Below are positions 32,358 through 40,149 of a stretch of 42,188 bases of DNA, one piece after another (position 1 is the first letter of the stretch; the number at the start of each line of letters is the position of its first letter). The stretch spans positions 1 to 42,188 of the forward strand of contig DUCT01000011.1 of assembly GCA_012959665.1 (NCBI GenBank), given 5' to 3'. A program made the position numbers and the translations under genes. Source of the DNA: Myxococcales bacterium. Its GTDB lineage: Bacteria; Myxococcota_A; UBA9160; UBA4427. The notes beneath the pieces are model-generated. The model made no database searches and was not told the DNA's origin. It saw only the letters and a list, made by a program, of their open reading frames with translations.

Positions 32358-33257
32358 ATGCGCCTCCAATCCCACTCCCTCTCCCCATGGCAACATCTTG
32401 GCCTCACTCTCATGCGCGGACTCATGGCGCTGCTGGGGGCATTTGCTCGTCTGGGACGGCGCACCCCTCCCCCCGTCCCCGCACAGCTTTTCGCGTACGG
32501 CTCCCAGCCGGCTGAAAGCCTTGAATACCTTGCCCCCGCAGCTGGCTCCCGGAGCCGAGCTCCTGTGGTCTACATCCACGGTGGCGGCTGGATCATTGGC
32601 AAAAAGGAAATCTACTCCTCCGAGTTGGTTTTTCTCGCCGAAGCCGGCTATCCGGTTTTCAATTTCGAGTATCCCCTGGCCCCGGAGACTCCGCATCCGG
32701 GGATACTGCGCGCACTGCTCGGAGGTTTGTGCTGGATCCAGGAAAAGTTTCCCGAGCACGATGGAGTGCATCTGATGGGCGATTCCGCGGGGGGTAACCT
32801 GGCCCTGATGCTTGGCCTCTTGTGCGCCAATCCCCATTTGATGAACGATCTGGGAGTGGACCCCGAAAATCGGCCCACACTCTCGCCCCTCTCCGTGGTG
32901 TCGCTCTACGGCGTACTGGATCGCCTCAGCTGGATCCGAAACGGTTTCCCCGGCGCCTCCTTGATGCTCCAGAGCTACGCGGGCAAGGCGGCATTTGCGG
33001 AAATGGTGGGACCCGAATTGTCCATCACCCCCATGGACCTCAGCTTTGATCGCTGTCCTCCCAGCTTCCTCGCGGCTGCGTCTAAGGACCCCTTGGCTGA
33101 ATCAACCCGCCTTTGCCTGGAATGGCTTCAGGCAGAGAATCAGCCGGCACAGGGCGTCGTCTATGAGGGCGAGGGCCACGGCTTCTTCAATCGGCCCGGG
33201 CGACCGGCAACCCAGCGGCTCAAAGCCGATGTGCTCGGGTTTCTCGGCCAGCACTGA
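32358..33257 (+). CDS. alpha/beta hydrolase, HSL-type esterase/lipase
   Basis: A 299-residue esterase of the hormone-sensitive lipase group. The oxyanion-hole motif HGGG is at residues 74-77, the nucleophile Ser143 lies in GDSAGG, and the acid and base are in SKDPLAEST and GEGHGFFN near the C-terminus. The first 40 residues contain a hydrophobic helix (LTLMRGLMALLGAFARL), which may anchor it to the inner membrane. It would hydrolyse an ester of a short or medium acid, or a lactone. The ATG at 32358 follows the dehydrogenase stop by two bases; a TTG six bases earlier is a possible alternative. It ends the operon. Confidence 0.86.
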   Translation: MRLQSHSLSPWQHLGLTLMRGLMALLGAFARLGRRTPPPVPAQLFAYGSQPAESLEYLAPAAGSRSRAPVVYIHGGGWIIGKKEIYSSELVFLAEAGYPVFNFEYPLAPETPHPGILRALLGGLCWIQEKFPEHDGVHLMGDSAGGNLALMLGLLCANPHLMNDLGVDPENRPTLSPLSVVSLYGVLDRLSWIRNGFPGASLMLQSYAGKAAFAEMVGPELSITPMDLSFDRCPPSFLAAASKDPLAESTRLCLEWLQAENQPAQGVVYEGEGHGFFNRPGRPATQRLKADVLGFLGQH

Positions 33258-33311
33258 GCCTCCTCCATTGGGGGAGCGCCCGCCCGCCGCCGATCCGCCG
33301 GACCCGGGGTG

Positions 33312-33941
33312 CTAGTTGAGCGCCGAATCCCTGGAGAACTTGATCCCTTGAAGGGTGGCCGAAAGATTGACGCCCATATTGGTCACCTGGTAGATCAGCG
33401 GATCCTGGTCCAGGGTGCTCTGCATGGACTTGTCGTAAGCCGGTGCATCCGGGCCCGTCTGATCCGACTTCAGCGCCGCCGAAGCCCCCCCTCCGAACGT
33501 CCAGCCATCCTCCATGAAGCGTTTCAGGGTCTCCTTGGATTGAAAAATGAGCAGCAGGCTCAGTTCCTGAACCCCTAGGCCAATGCCCACCTGCAACTTG
33601 GTCATCCGCATAAAGGTCTGCTTGCCCGTGGTTTTATCGGTGAGGAGTCCGTAGCCGTTCCCGGTTCCGCCAAAGAGAATTTTGGCTTCGATGCTGCTGA
33701 ACGTCGCATAGGCAACCGAACTCCCGACCTGGGTCTTTGCGCTGTCGTAGCCCGCGTAAACCTTGTTCAGGATTTCCTGGTTGCTCTTTCGAATCGCCGC
33801 CCGCTGCTCCTCCCCGGTGTCGCCCTCAGGAGTCTTGCAAGCCGTCAGCGCCAGGGTGCACACCAAAGCCAGCCCCACCAGAACAGCCAATCCCCCTCGC
33901 CGGGATCGTTCACGAGAACTTGACGCCATGATTACCTTCAT
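33312..33941 (-). CDS. SYLF (YSC84-type) domain lipoprotein
   Basis: A 209-residue lipoprotein: a basic start, a hydrophobic segment at 17-34 and lipobox LTAC with Cys35. The mature part fits the SYLF/YSC84 lipid-binding fold: YATFSSIEAKILFGGTGNG, then the MRMTKLQVGIGLGVQELSLLLIF strand pair, FMEDGWTFGGGASAAL, and a final NLSATLQGIKF. In eukaryotes this domain binds phosphoinositides; in bacteria its role in the envelope is unknown. The ATG at 33941 has AAGGAG at a spacing of 6, while the upstream ATGs at 33947 and 33989 do not. It is convergent with the esterase gene and followed upstream by the BrkB gene on the same strand. Confidence 0.8.
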   Translation of the reverse strand: MKVIMASSSRERSRRGGLAVLVGLALVCTLALTACKTPEGDTGEEQRAAIRKSNQEILNKVYAGYDSAKTQVGSSVAYATFSSIEAKILFGGTGNGYGLLTDKTTGKQTFMRMTKLQVGIGLGVQELSLLLIFQSKETLKRFMEDGWTFGGGASAALKSDQTGPDAPAYDKSMQSTLDQDPLIYQVTNMGVNLSATLQGIKFSRDSALN

Positions 33942-34128
33942 CACCATCTCCTTATTTCCATTTCGGGGAAACCGCTCGCCGGCGTTCACTCGCTTGGGCC
34001 GAAGGATGTAGCCCGACGAGCCAATCTCTCACACCCCTGTGCATGAATTTCTTCGAAAAACTGTCTCGCCGTCTTGCCCTCTCGCGAACCGAGGAAGACG
34101 TATGCCTCTCCTGTCCGCTCATGCCGGC

Positions 34129-35529
34129 TCATACGATTGAAACTTCCACCGAGGCCCGGGACGGAGCGCTCGCGAGCTCGGAAAGGGTATGGGCACCGCC
34201 AATTCGCACCAATGCGTCGTCCAGTTCAACAAATAGTTCGTCCAGGACGGGGTTTCGTCCCGACGCCTTTTGGGCGGTCAATTCCGGGGAGACCAAGGGA
34301 ACCGGCGCACGGCGAACCCTGCGAATCACCTGGATCACATCGGCCACCGTCGTATCGGCGATGGGGCGCGCGGGAAGATATCTGGCCTCTCGATCCCCGC
34401 GCCCGGTCGCCACCAAGAGATCACCGGCTTCGAGTTCGTCGAGCAGTTCCCGAAGCGCACGCACCGGCGCATCCAGTTCCCCGGACAGGTCCTCCGCCGC
34501 CCGGGGTTCCTGGCGGTTTTTGAACGCCCGGGCAACCGCGACCATCAGCCGGACTGCCAGATACTCCCGCTCTGCCGGCGCCAGAACCGTCCGGCGCAGG
34601 TCCTCTCGGTAGTGGGCAATGTTCTGGTGGGCGAACGCGACTTCTGCCCCGAAAAGAATGACGGCCCAGCAAACATAGAGCCAGGTCAGAACCAGAGGCA
34701 GCGCCACCAGCCCCCCAAAAAGAACACTGTACCGGGCAGCACCCACACCCAGATCCACATAGAAAACCCGCGTCACGGAGAACAGAAGCGTCGCGACCAG
34801 GGCGCCGAGTGCCGCCGAACGCAAGCTGACGTTTGTGTTGGGGAAGAACCAATAGAGAAATCCAAAAGCCGCCCAGATCAGCACCTGGGGGAGTTGGATG
34901 AGCTGCAGTTCATGCAGCCAGCCAATAAATGGAAGGCCCTGAAGGCTCTGAGCCAAGGATTCGTTGGCCAGGCTCGCCCAGAGAGAAACCGCGACTCCGG
35001 TCAGGATCGGCCCGACCACCAGCACGGCTAGATAATCCGCGAACCGCCGGGGCCAACTCCGGCTTTGGCGTACCCCCCAAATGTCGCCCAGGGTGCTCTC
35101 CAAGTGTCTCAGCCCAAGAACCGCCGAGAGAATCAAAGTGGCGCCACCCAGAGTGCCGAGATTGCCAATATGAACCTCTTGAATCCTCGAGATGATCCAG
35201 CGATTGGCTTCGGGGCTGACCGCGGTCAACTGCTTAACCGCCATGTCGACCAGGGATTCCTGGCCGCCCACCAGCCCGACCAGCGCCACGACGACCACCA
35301 GAAGAGGAATCGCCGAGAGCGCAGTCATGAACGTGAGAGCACTCGCCCGCAGCAGCAGCCGATCGTTGACGAAGCCCTGTCCCACCATCACGGAAAACTG
35401 GAGAAACCGAATCAGGGATGCGCTCACACTTCGCGCACCCAGATCGAGCTGCCATAGGTCATGGAAGATGAAAGTCCGGACCCGCTCGACGCGCGCGCCC
35501 AGACCCGAAGTGCTCTTTCCCCCGGTCAT
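34129..35529 (-). CDS. YihY/BrkB family inner-membrane protein with C-terminal winged-helix-like domain
   Basis: A 466-residue membrane protein. About six hydrophobic segments lie between residues 40 and 310, with the family pattern RASALTFMTALSAIPLL near 62-78, LIWAAFGFLYWFFPNTNV near 217-234 and VLFGGLVALPLVLTWLYVCWAVILFGAEV near 270-298. The family was once called ribonuclease BN by mistake and its role is not settled; transport or envelope integrity has been proposed. After the membrane part, about 150 residues form a cytosolic domain with helices spaced like a winged helix, a common extension in deltaproteobacterial members. GGAG precedes the ATG at a spacing of 8. It is alone on its strand. 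Confidence 0.86.
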   Translation of the reverse strand: MTGGKSTSGLGARVERVRTFIFHDLWQLDLGARSVSASLIRFLQFSVMVGQGFVNDRLLLRASALTFMTALSAIPLLVVVVALVGLVGGQESLVDMAVKQLTAVSPEANRWIISRIQEVHIGNLGTLGGATLILSAVLGLRHLESTLGDIWGVRQSRSWPRRFADYLAVLVVGPILTGVAVSLWASLANESLAQSLQGLPFIGWLHELQLIQLPQVLIWAAFGFLYWFFPNTNVSLRSAALGALVATLLFSVTRVFYVDLGVGAARYSVLFGGLVALPLVLTWLYVCWAVILFGAEVAFAHQNIAHYREDLRRTVLAPAEREYLAVRLMVAVARAFKNRQEPRAAEDLSGELDAPVRALRELLDELEAGDLLVATGRGDREARYLPARPIADTTVADVIQVIRRVRRAPVPLVSPELTAQKASGRNPVLDELFVELDDALVRIGGAHTLSELASAPSRASVEVSIV

Positions 35530-35822
35530 CTCCGGTTCTCCATCAAATTCTCCCGGCTGCCCAGTGTAGGCCGCTCAACCCCGACCTTCGAACCCGAGAT
35601 TTCAAAGTGCCCCGGGCCGAGAGGACCGAGGCGGCAAAGGGGGTAGACGGTGTATGAGGGTGTAGAGACCCGTCGGGACGGGCGTGTCGATCAAAGCGCC
35701 TATCAAACAAAGCGCCCATCAAACAAAGCGCCTATCAAACAACGCGCCTATCAAACATCGCGCCTATCAAACATCGCGCCTATCAAAGCACCGATCAAAC
35801 AAAGCACTCATCTAGGCACTCA
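35530..35822. other. intergenic region containing a 12/16-bp tandem array
   Basis: This stretch of 293 bases lies between the stop of the small lipoprotein gene and the start of the BrkB gene, both on the complement. The right-hand half is the tandem array at 35689-35820. The left-hand 150 bases, which should hold the BrkB promoter, show nothing clear. A + strand frame reads through the array but looks like a repeat artefact. Confidence 0.6.
35689..35820. repeat. tandem array of nine units of 16 or 12 bp
   Basis: The unit is tatcaaacaaagcgcc (16 bp) or the same without acaa (12 bp). In order the units are 12, 16, 16, 16, 16, 16, 12, 16 and 12 bp, 132 bp in total. The middle copies differ by one or two bases, and the last ones are more diverged. 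A partial copy (catcaaa) at 35821-35827 overlaps the stop codon of the lipoprotein gene. There is no spacer, so it is not a CRISPR. Confidence 0.9.
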
Positions 35823-36338
35823 TCAAAAGGTTACGTCGAGCAAGCCTCCATCGCTCACTTGGCACTGCCCGGTTCCGCCTCCTGCAATTCCCAAATTGGT
35901 CTGCTTCAAGGTGAAATGGCAGCGCGCACTACCGCCCCGATTTCCCTGGAGGGTCGAGACCACGCGCCCATCGTAATGATCCACCCAGACCGAAACGCCC
36001 CATCCGGGTTCAAACCAGGGGTCAATCCCGCCCGCTCCCCAGTCCCGAAAGGAGGCTGAGTCCCAAGCGTCGTAGAAGGGCTGGGTGGCCATGTGGCTCA
36101 CTGTCTTTTCCAGCAGCAGGTACGAGCCCACGTAGCGCTGGCCTCCGGGACCCAGGGTAAAAGTCATACTTCCGGTCAGCGAAGACTCGGATTCCCAGGC
36201 GATCATCACTTTCTGGGTCGGCTCGCCTGACTTTTTGGAGGGATCCCATTGCGCCACCATGATTCCCGTCCGGCGCGCGGACGCGCAGGCGACCAGAGCG
36301 ATACTGCACAACACGAGGAGGAAGCGGAAACGGGGCAT
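35823..36338 (-). CDS. hypothetical lipoprotein
   Basis: A 171-residue lipoprotein with lipobox LVAC (Cys18) after a short, clear signal peptide. The mature protein has WESESSLTGSMTFTLGPGGQRYVG, a Trp/Asp-rich stretch DWGAGGIDPWFEPGWGVSVWVDH, and two cysteines (in SARCHF and GQCQV) near the end that could form a disulfide. The pattern suggests a small beta-rich domain; no family is recognised. The ATG at 36338 has AAGGAG at a spacing of 9, which excludes the longer frame starting at 36452. Its last codons and stop lie next to the tandem array, which may have arisen from or eroded its 3' end. Confidence 0.7.
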   Translation of the reverse strand: MPRFRFLLVLCSIALVACASARRTGIMVAQWDPSKKSGEPTQKVMIAWESESSLTGSMTFTLGPGGQRYVGSYLLLEKTVSHMATQPFYDAWDSASFRDWGAGGIDPWFEPGWGVSVWVDHYDGRVVSTLQGNRGGSARCHFTLKQTNLGIAGGGTGQCQVSDGGLLDVTF

Positions 36339-36542
36339 GGGCTGGAGCTCCTTGTTGGGGAGACCACGCGTAGCACAGTCCTCGGAGGCTAGGGGAGATC
36401 CCACCGAAAACGGTGTCCAGCATTCTCCCTGCAATTGTTTGGGGGGCTGCATTCGCCAGGCTCCCCACCTCGGGCATCCAGTTCACCCTCGGAGGACTCT
36501 CCCGGTGGAGCCTGCATTTTTGACGGCCACGAGACGAGCCCC

Positions 36543-37220
36543 CTAGTCGCTTCCGAATCCACCGCCCGAACCGTCGAGTTTTTGGACCCAGCCCTCCGCC
36601 TCGGTGACCTCCGTCTGCGCCGACTTCTGCTCGTCGTAGAGCCCTAGTCGGGCGTCGCCGGTGGGGTAGTTGCGCTGGTTCATGTTTCCGACAGCCGTGT
36701 TCGCCACCGCGAGCCGGGATTGAGCCCGCGCAAGCATCGCGCGCGCCTCGCCGATGTCCCGAGGCGCCGCAGGAATCAGGTTGGGCAATTGGCCTTGCTC
36801 CCCGGGCGAACCGTACAACCCGGGCCCCCCGGGCGTATCGGAAAGCGATTCGGTCCCGACGCTCAAGGCCGACGGGGACTCGCCGGCGTTTCCCTCGGAG
36901 CCGAGCGCCTGGGAGCCAAGGGCCTGGGTGGGCGTCGACCCGGGTAAAGAGCGAGTTCCCACGGTCAGTGCCTGGGGGTTCTCGGTTTCCGCCGTCAAGT
37001 CATCGGGATTTTCTGTACCCACCACCAGGGCATTGGGGTCGCTTGCAGAAGTCCCCTGAGAGCCCCCAAAACCACCCTGGCCCTGTGCCGTGCCGGCTGC
37101 CAGGACGAATACCAGCCCGGCGAGAAGCGCCCATTCAAACCCGCGACCCGGGCACGGGCGTTGAGCCAGGGGTGCGCAACTCGTCGGGAAACCGGGCCTC
37201 GGTTGTTCTCTTTGGTTCAT
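36543..37220 (-). CDS. exported protein with decapeptide repeats
   Basis: A 225-residue protein with a long, weakly basic N-region and a hydrophobic signal segment at 30-46 ending in AAGTAQG. Residues 62-91 form three tandem decapeptides of the pattern PxALxVGTEN, and a fourth copy lies at 117-126. The middle is rich in Gly, Ser, Pro and Leu and is probably disordered. The last 75 residues (IGEARAMLARAQSRLAVANTAV, then SAQTEVTEAEGWVQKL) are likely helical. No family is recognised; a secreted or periplasmic structural role is possible. The ATG at 37220 has GGAGG at a spacing of 5, preferred over the longer frame start at 37373. Confidence 0.65.
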   Translation of the reverse strand: MNQREQPRPGFPTSCAPLAQRPCPGRGFEWALLAGLVFVLAAGTAQGQGGFGGSQGTSASDPNALVVGTENPDDLTAETENPQALTVGTRSLPGSTPTQALGSQALGSEGNAGESPSALSVGTESLSDTPGGPGLYGSPGEQGQLPNLIPAAPRDIGEARAMLARAQSRLAVANTAVGNMNQRNYPTGDARLGLYDEQKSAQTEVTEAEGWVQKLDGSGGGFGSD

Positions 37221-37562
37221 CGTCGCCTCCGTTAAAGCTTGTTCCCCGGTGGCTCCCGGCGGTGGCAAACAATCTCCAGCGGGAGCTGGGTAAAACCAGC
37301 ATAGGGGAACCTCCCTTTCTTTTTTAGCCACCGGACCCCAGGCACACCCCGATCCCGGGGGGCTGAGGGGCAATTATTCTTGCGGATTTTTCGGGTCAAT
37401 TCCCGCTCTCGCCGCGACTGAGTACCCAAGGACCCGAGCGAACCGAAGCCGAACCCGCAAAAACCCTCGCCGACGAAGGTGTCAGGCCCAGACCAAGAGC
37501 CAGCACCCGAAGCGCTTGAAACCTAGATCAGGCCTTGGCGGCAAACAGAAAGTGAGGCGGAA
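37221..37562. promoter_or_regulatory. divergent intergenic region with a possible promoter for the exported-protein gene
   Basis: No convincing gene is seen in these 342 bases. On the complement a TTGACC (37394-37399) and an AATAAT (37373-37378) lie 15 bases apart, about 150 bases before the ATG at 37220. They look like a sigma70-type promoter with a short spacer. The + strand half has no clear promoter for the peptide gene at 37563. Confidence 0.3.
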
Positions 37563-37652
37563 ATGACTCTCATCCTGGCGATCAAAATGATCTTCTGCGT
37601 TGCAGGAATGCTCTGCCTCGTGTTTGTCGAAAGCGAATACGAAATCAACTAA
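37563..37652 (+). CDS. 29-residue hydrophobic peptide upstream of sulfotransferase gene
   Basis: A short frame of 29 codons with a GTGAGGCGG site five bases or so before its ATG. The peptide is mainly hydrophobic (residues 2-22, with two cysteines) and ends in an acidic tail, VESEYEIN, so it could be a single-pass membrane microprotein. It ends 14 bases before the sulfotransferase start, with an AAAGAGGAG site in the gap. It could instead be a leader whose translation affects the downstream gene, or chance. No family is recognised. The low GC content is shared with the sulfotransferase gene. Confidence 0.4.
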   Translation: MTLILAIKMIFCVAGMLCLVFVESEYEIN

Positions 37653-37666
37653 AGAGGAGCCTACCC

Positions 37667-38668
37667 ATGCCCGTATTCATGATCGGAATGCAGCGAAGCG
37701 GATCAAATCTCCTTCGCCTCATGCTGAACCAACTCCCCGGAATTGCGGCCCCGCATCCGCCTCACATTCTCGAACGTCTCGGGCCCTTCGAGTCCAGCTA
37801 CGGGGATCTCCACAAGGACTCCAATTTCGAGCAATTGGTGTCCGATGTTTGCCGGCTTGTCGAAACAAATCCAGTCAAGTGGGAGTCGGTTGATCTTGAC
37901 CCGAAGGCCATCCAGGACTCCTGTCGAGAGCGTTCGCTGGTAGCGGTTTACGGTGCTGTTCACGACTGCCTCGCCCGGGCCTGGGGCGGAACAGACTGGC
38001 TGTGCAAGAGCATGGCGAACGTTCACTACCTTGGAGAAATCGAGCGTTATTTCGGAAAAAGTGCGCGTTTCATTTACTTGTACAGGGACGGTCGAGATGT
38101 CGCTCTGTCGTTCCGCAAAGCGTTGATCGGTGATAAAACCTTTTATCATCTGGGCAAAGCCTGGGACGAGGCTCAGCAACTCTCTCTGGCTTTGCGCCGC
38201 CGGGTCCCCGAGAGTCAATTCATCGCGCTCAGCTACGAAGAACTGATCTCTCGCCCGGAGCCCGCCCTCAGGCGCCTGTGCAGGTTTCTGGGAGCCGAAT
38301 ACTCCCCAAAAATGATGGAGTTTCATCGGTCCCCGGAAGCCCAGCGAACGGCGGTTACCGGTCTGTGGTCCAATGTCAGCCAGCCCCTGGACAGCACAAA
38401 CTCGAACAAGTTCCTCAAGGAAGCCAGCACCGAGGAAATCCGTCAATTCGAGAGTGTGGCCGGCGCATCTCTGGACGAGTTGAATTATCCCCGGCACTGC
38501 ATCGAGCGCGGGAAGGAATATCGGATAAACTCGGCAACCCTTTCAGCGCTGGACTCCGAAAATAAGCTGCTCAGGGCAAGAGCACGCAAACTGACGAAGC
38601 CCGTGGACCTGAATCTCAGGAAGCCCCAGGCGCTTCTGATGGAGTCAATCAGGGTTCGGTTTGCATGA
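37667..38668 (+). CDS. sulfotransferase family protein
   Basis: A 333-residue sulfotransferase that starts almost directly with the PAPS phosphosulfate loop (QRSGSN, residues 9-14). The 3'-phosphate-binding region is seen as YLYRDGRDVALSF with Arg140 and Ser148. GDKTFYHLGKAWDEA and FIALSYEELISRPEPALRRL are typical of the Sulfotransfer_1/3 type. The basic C-terminal tail (ARARKLTKPVDLNLRK) may bind membrane or nucleic acid. It is cytosolic and would sulfate a lipid or saccharide. Sampled stretches of the gene are about 50% GC, below the rest of the window, which hints at transfer. Its stop overlaps the transporter start (ATGA). Confidence 0.87.
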   Translation: MPVFMIGMQRSGSNLLRLMLNQLPGIAAPHPPHILERLGPFESSYGDLHKDSNFEQLVSDVCRLVETNPVKWESVDLDPKAIQDSCRERSLVAVYGAVHDCLARAWGGTDWLCKSMANVHYLGEIERYFGKSARFIYLYRDGRDVALSFRKALIGDKTFYHLGKAWDEAQQLSLALRRRVPESQFIALSYEELISRPEPALRRLCRFLGAEYSPKMMEFHRSPEAQRTAVTGLWSNVSQPLDSTNSNKFLKEASTEEIRQFESVAGASLDELNYPRHCIERGKEYRINSATLSALDSENKLLRARARKLTKPVDLNLRKPQALLMESIRVRFA

Positions 38669-39927
38669 ACATCGGGGAGCCGAGCTTGGCCGGAACCAGA
38701 ATGAACGAGCTCGACGGAGATTCCTCCGAAGACAGAGTTCCGCTGCTTTTACTGGGGTGGACTTTCTTGCGGATCGGCGCCACTGCGTTCGGCGGTTTCA
38801 TGGCCCTGGTCTCGGTTGTTCGCAACATCGTCGTCGAGCGTAAAAAACTGCTTCGGGACGAGGAATTGATGGACGGAATTTCCTTGGCCACAATTCTTCC
38901 CGGCCCGGTCGCGATCAACGTGGTGGCCTACGTGGGCTACAAGCTCCGGGGAGGCATCGGCGCGGTTGTCTGCGCCACGGCGGTGATCTTGCCCTCCTTT
39001 GTGCTCCTGGTGGGGTTCAGCATCGCCTATCTCGAATGGGGCCAGCTCCCGGTGGTGGACAAAGCCGTGGCGGGATTCGTTCCCGCCGTCGCCGCGATCA
39101 TCCTGAACGCAGCTTGGGGGATGCGCAAGCAGGCCCTGGCGGGTGTTCCCGAAATCTTGATCGCCGCCGTCGCTGGGGGGCTGATGGTCACCGTGGGCGG
39201 CTTCTATCTGACCCTGGGCATCGTGATAGGTTCCGGCCTGCTCGGACTTGTGCTCTTCGCCGGAGCCCCGCCGTCGGGCAACGGCGCGGCTGCTCCAAAA
39301 CCTCGCTCAGGGCTCGCCAAGACCGGGGGCGGCTGGGCGTGGGGCCTTGCTGTGGCTCTGCTTTTGGGCTTCCTCCTGCTCTTCCTGATCCCAATCCCGG
39401 GGCTCTCTCGCTACCCCGGAGCCGACCTCTTCGTCACTTTCTCGGGGATGAGTCTGATTCTTTTTGGTGGGGGCTTTGTCTTCATCCCCTTGATCCAGGC
39501 GATTGTTGTCGAGGGGCTCCAGTGGGTCTCCCAGACCGAGTTTGCAAGCGCCATCGCACTGGGCCAGATCACGCCGGGTCCAATCCTAATCAGCGCAGCC
39601 TTTATCGGATACAAAGTCCATGGACTCCTGGGCGCTTTCGTTGCCACCTTCGCGATCTTCTTCCCCCCGGCGCTCCTGATGGTCACCGCATCACGAGCCC
39701 TGGAGAAAATTAACCACTCCCCAATCATCCAACGCAGCTTGCGAGGGATCCGAGCGGCGGTCCTCGGACTGATCGCCTCGGCTGCCCTGGTGGTGGGCCA
39801 GACCGCCCAGGCCCATTGGGCGAGTGCGGCGATACTGGCCGCTACCCTGATCGCCTTGATTCGATTTCGCGTCGAGGTGGCCCTGATTATTCCGGCGGCG
39901 GGTATTGCTGGGCTGATTCTCTTTTAG
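38665..39927 (+). CDS. chrA: chromate transporter (CHR) family protein, two-domain
   Basis: A 420-residue integral membrane protein with two homologous CHR halves. The first half has GATAFGGFMALV, then LPGPVAINVVAYVGYKLRG and AVILPSF. The second has SLILFGGGFVFIPLI, then ITPGPILISAAFIGYKVHG and AIFFPPAL. About 10-12 membrane spans are expected. Two-domain CHR proteins export chromate with proton exchange; many homologues may move sulfate-like anions instead. Here the gene is coupled by a four-base overlap to a sulfotransferase gene, so an oxyanion or sulfate link is an attractive inference. No ChrB-type regulator is seen. GC content returns to normal here. Confidence 0.88.
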   Translation: MNIGEPSLAGTRMNELDGDSSEDRVPLLLLGWTFLRIGATAFGGFMALVSVVRNIVVERKKLLRDEELMDGISLATILPGPVAINVVAYVGYKLRGGIGAVVCATAVILPSFVLLVGFSIAYLEWGQLPVVDKAVAGFVPAVAAIILNAAWGMRKQALAGVPEILIAAVAGGLMVTVGGFYLTLGIVIGSGLLGLVLFAGAPPSGNGAAAPKPRSGLAKTGGGWAWGLAVALLLGFLLLFLIPIPGLSRYPGADLFVTFSGMSLILFGGGFVFIPLIQAIVVEGLQWVSQTEFASAIALGQITPGPILISAAFIGYKVHGLLGAFVATFAIFFPPALLMVTASRALEKINHSPIIQRSLRGIRAAVLGLIASAALVVGQTAQAHWASAAILAATLIALIRFRVEVALIIPAAGIAGLILF

Positions 39928-40149
39928 TCTTTAGCGAGACGGCCCAGCATGATCCAGCCGGAACGCGACCAGCGCCCGGGGTGCCGCCCGTTGCCGAAGT
40001 TTTAGCCGGCGAAGCAACTCATAAACTCGGGAGCTAGACTTCGCGACGATTATTGCGGGCGCGAAACCAACCCCCTGCATCTGCCGGATGAGCCGATCGG
40101 AAGCCGGGTTGAAAGCCGTTTGAAAAGCTCGAGGAGAGTCCCCCACCCA

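Noticed and set aside
35689-35820. CRISPR array
   Set aside because: Units are only 12-16 bp and adjacent with no spacers, and no cas genes are present.
35650-35976. + strand frame of 108 codons with Ala-Pro-Ile-Lys-like repeats
   Set aside because: The repeats come from the 12/16-bp array, whose unit lengths are not multiples of three, so the reading changes along it; it also overlaps the 3' end of the lipoprotein gene on the other strand.
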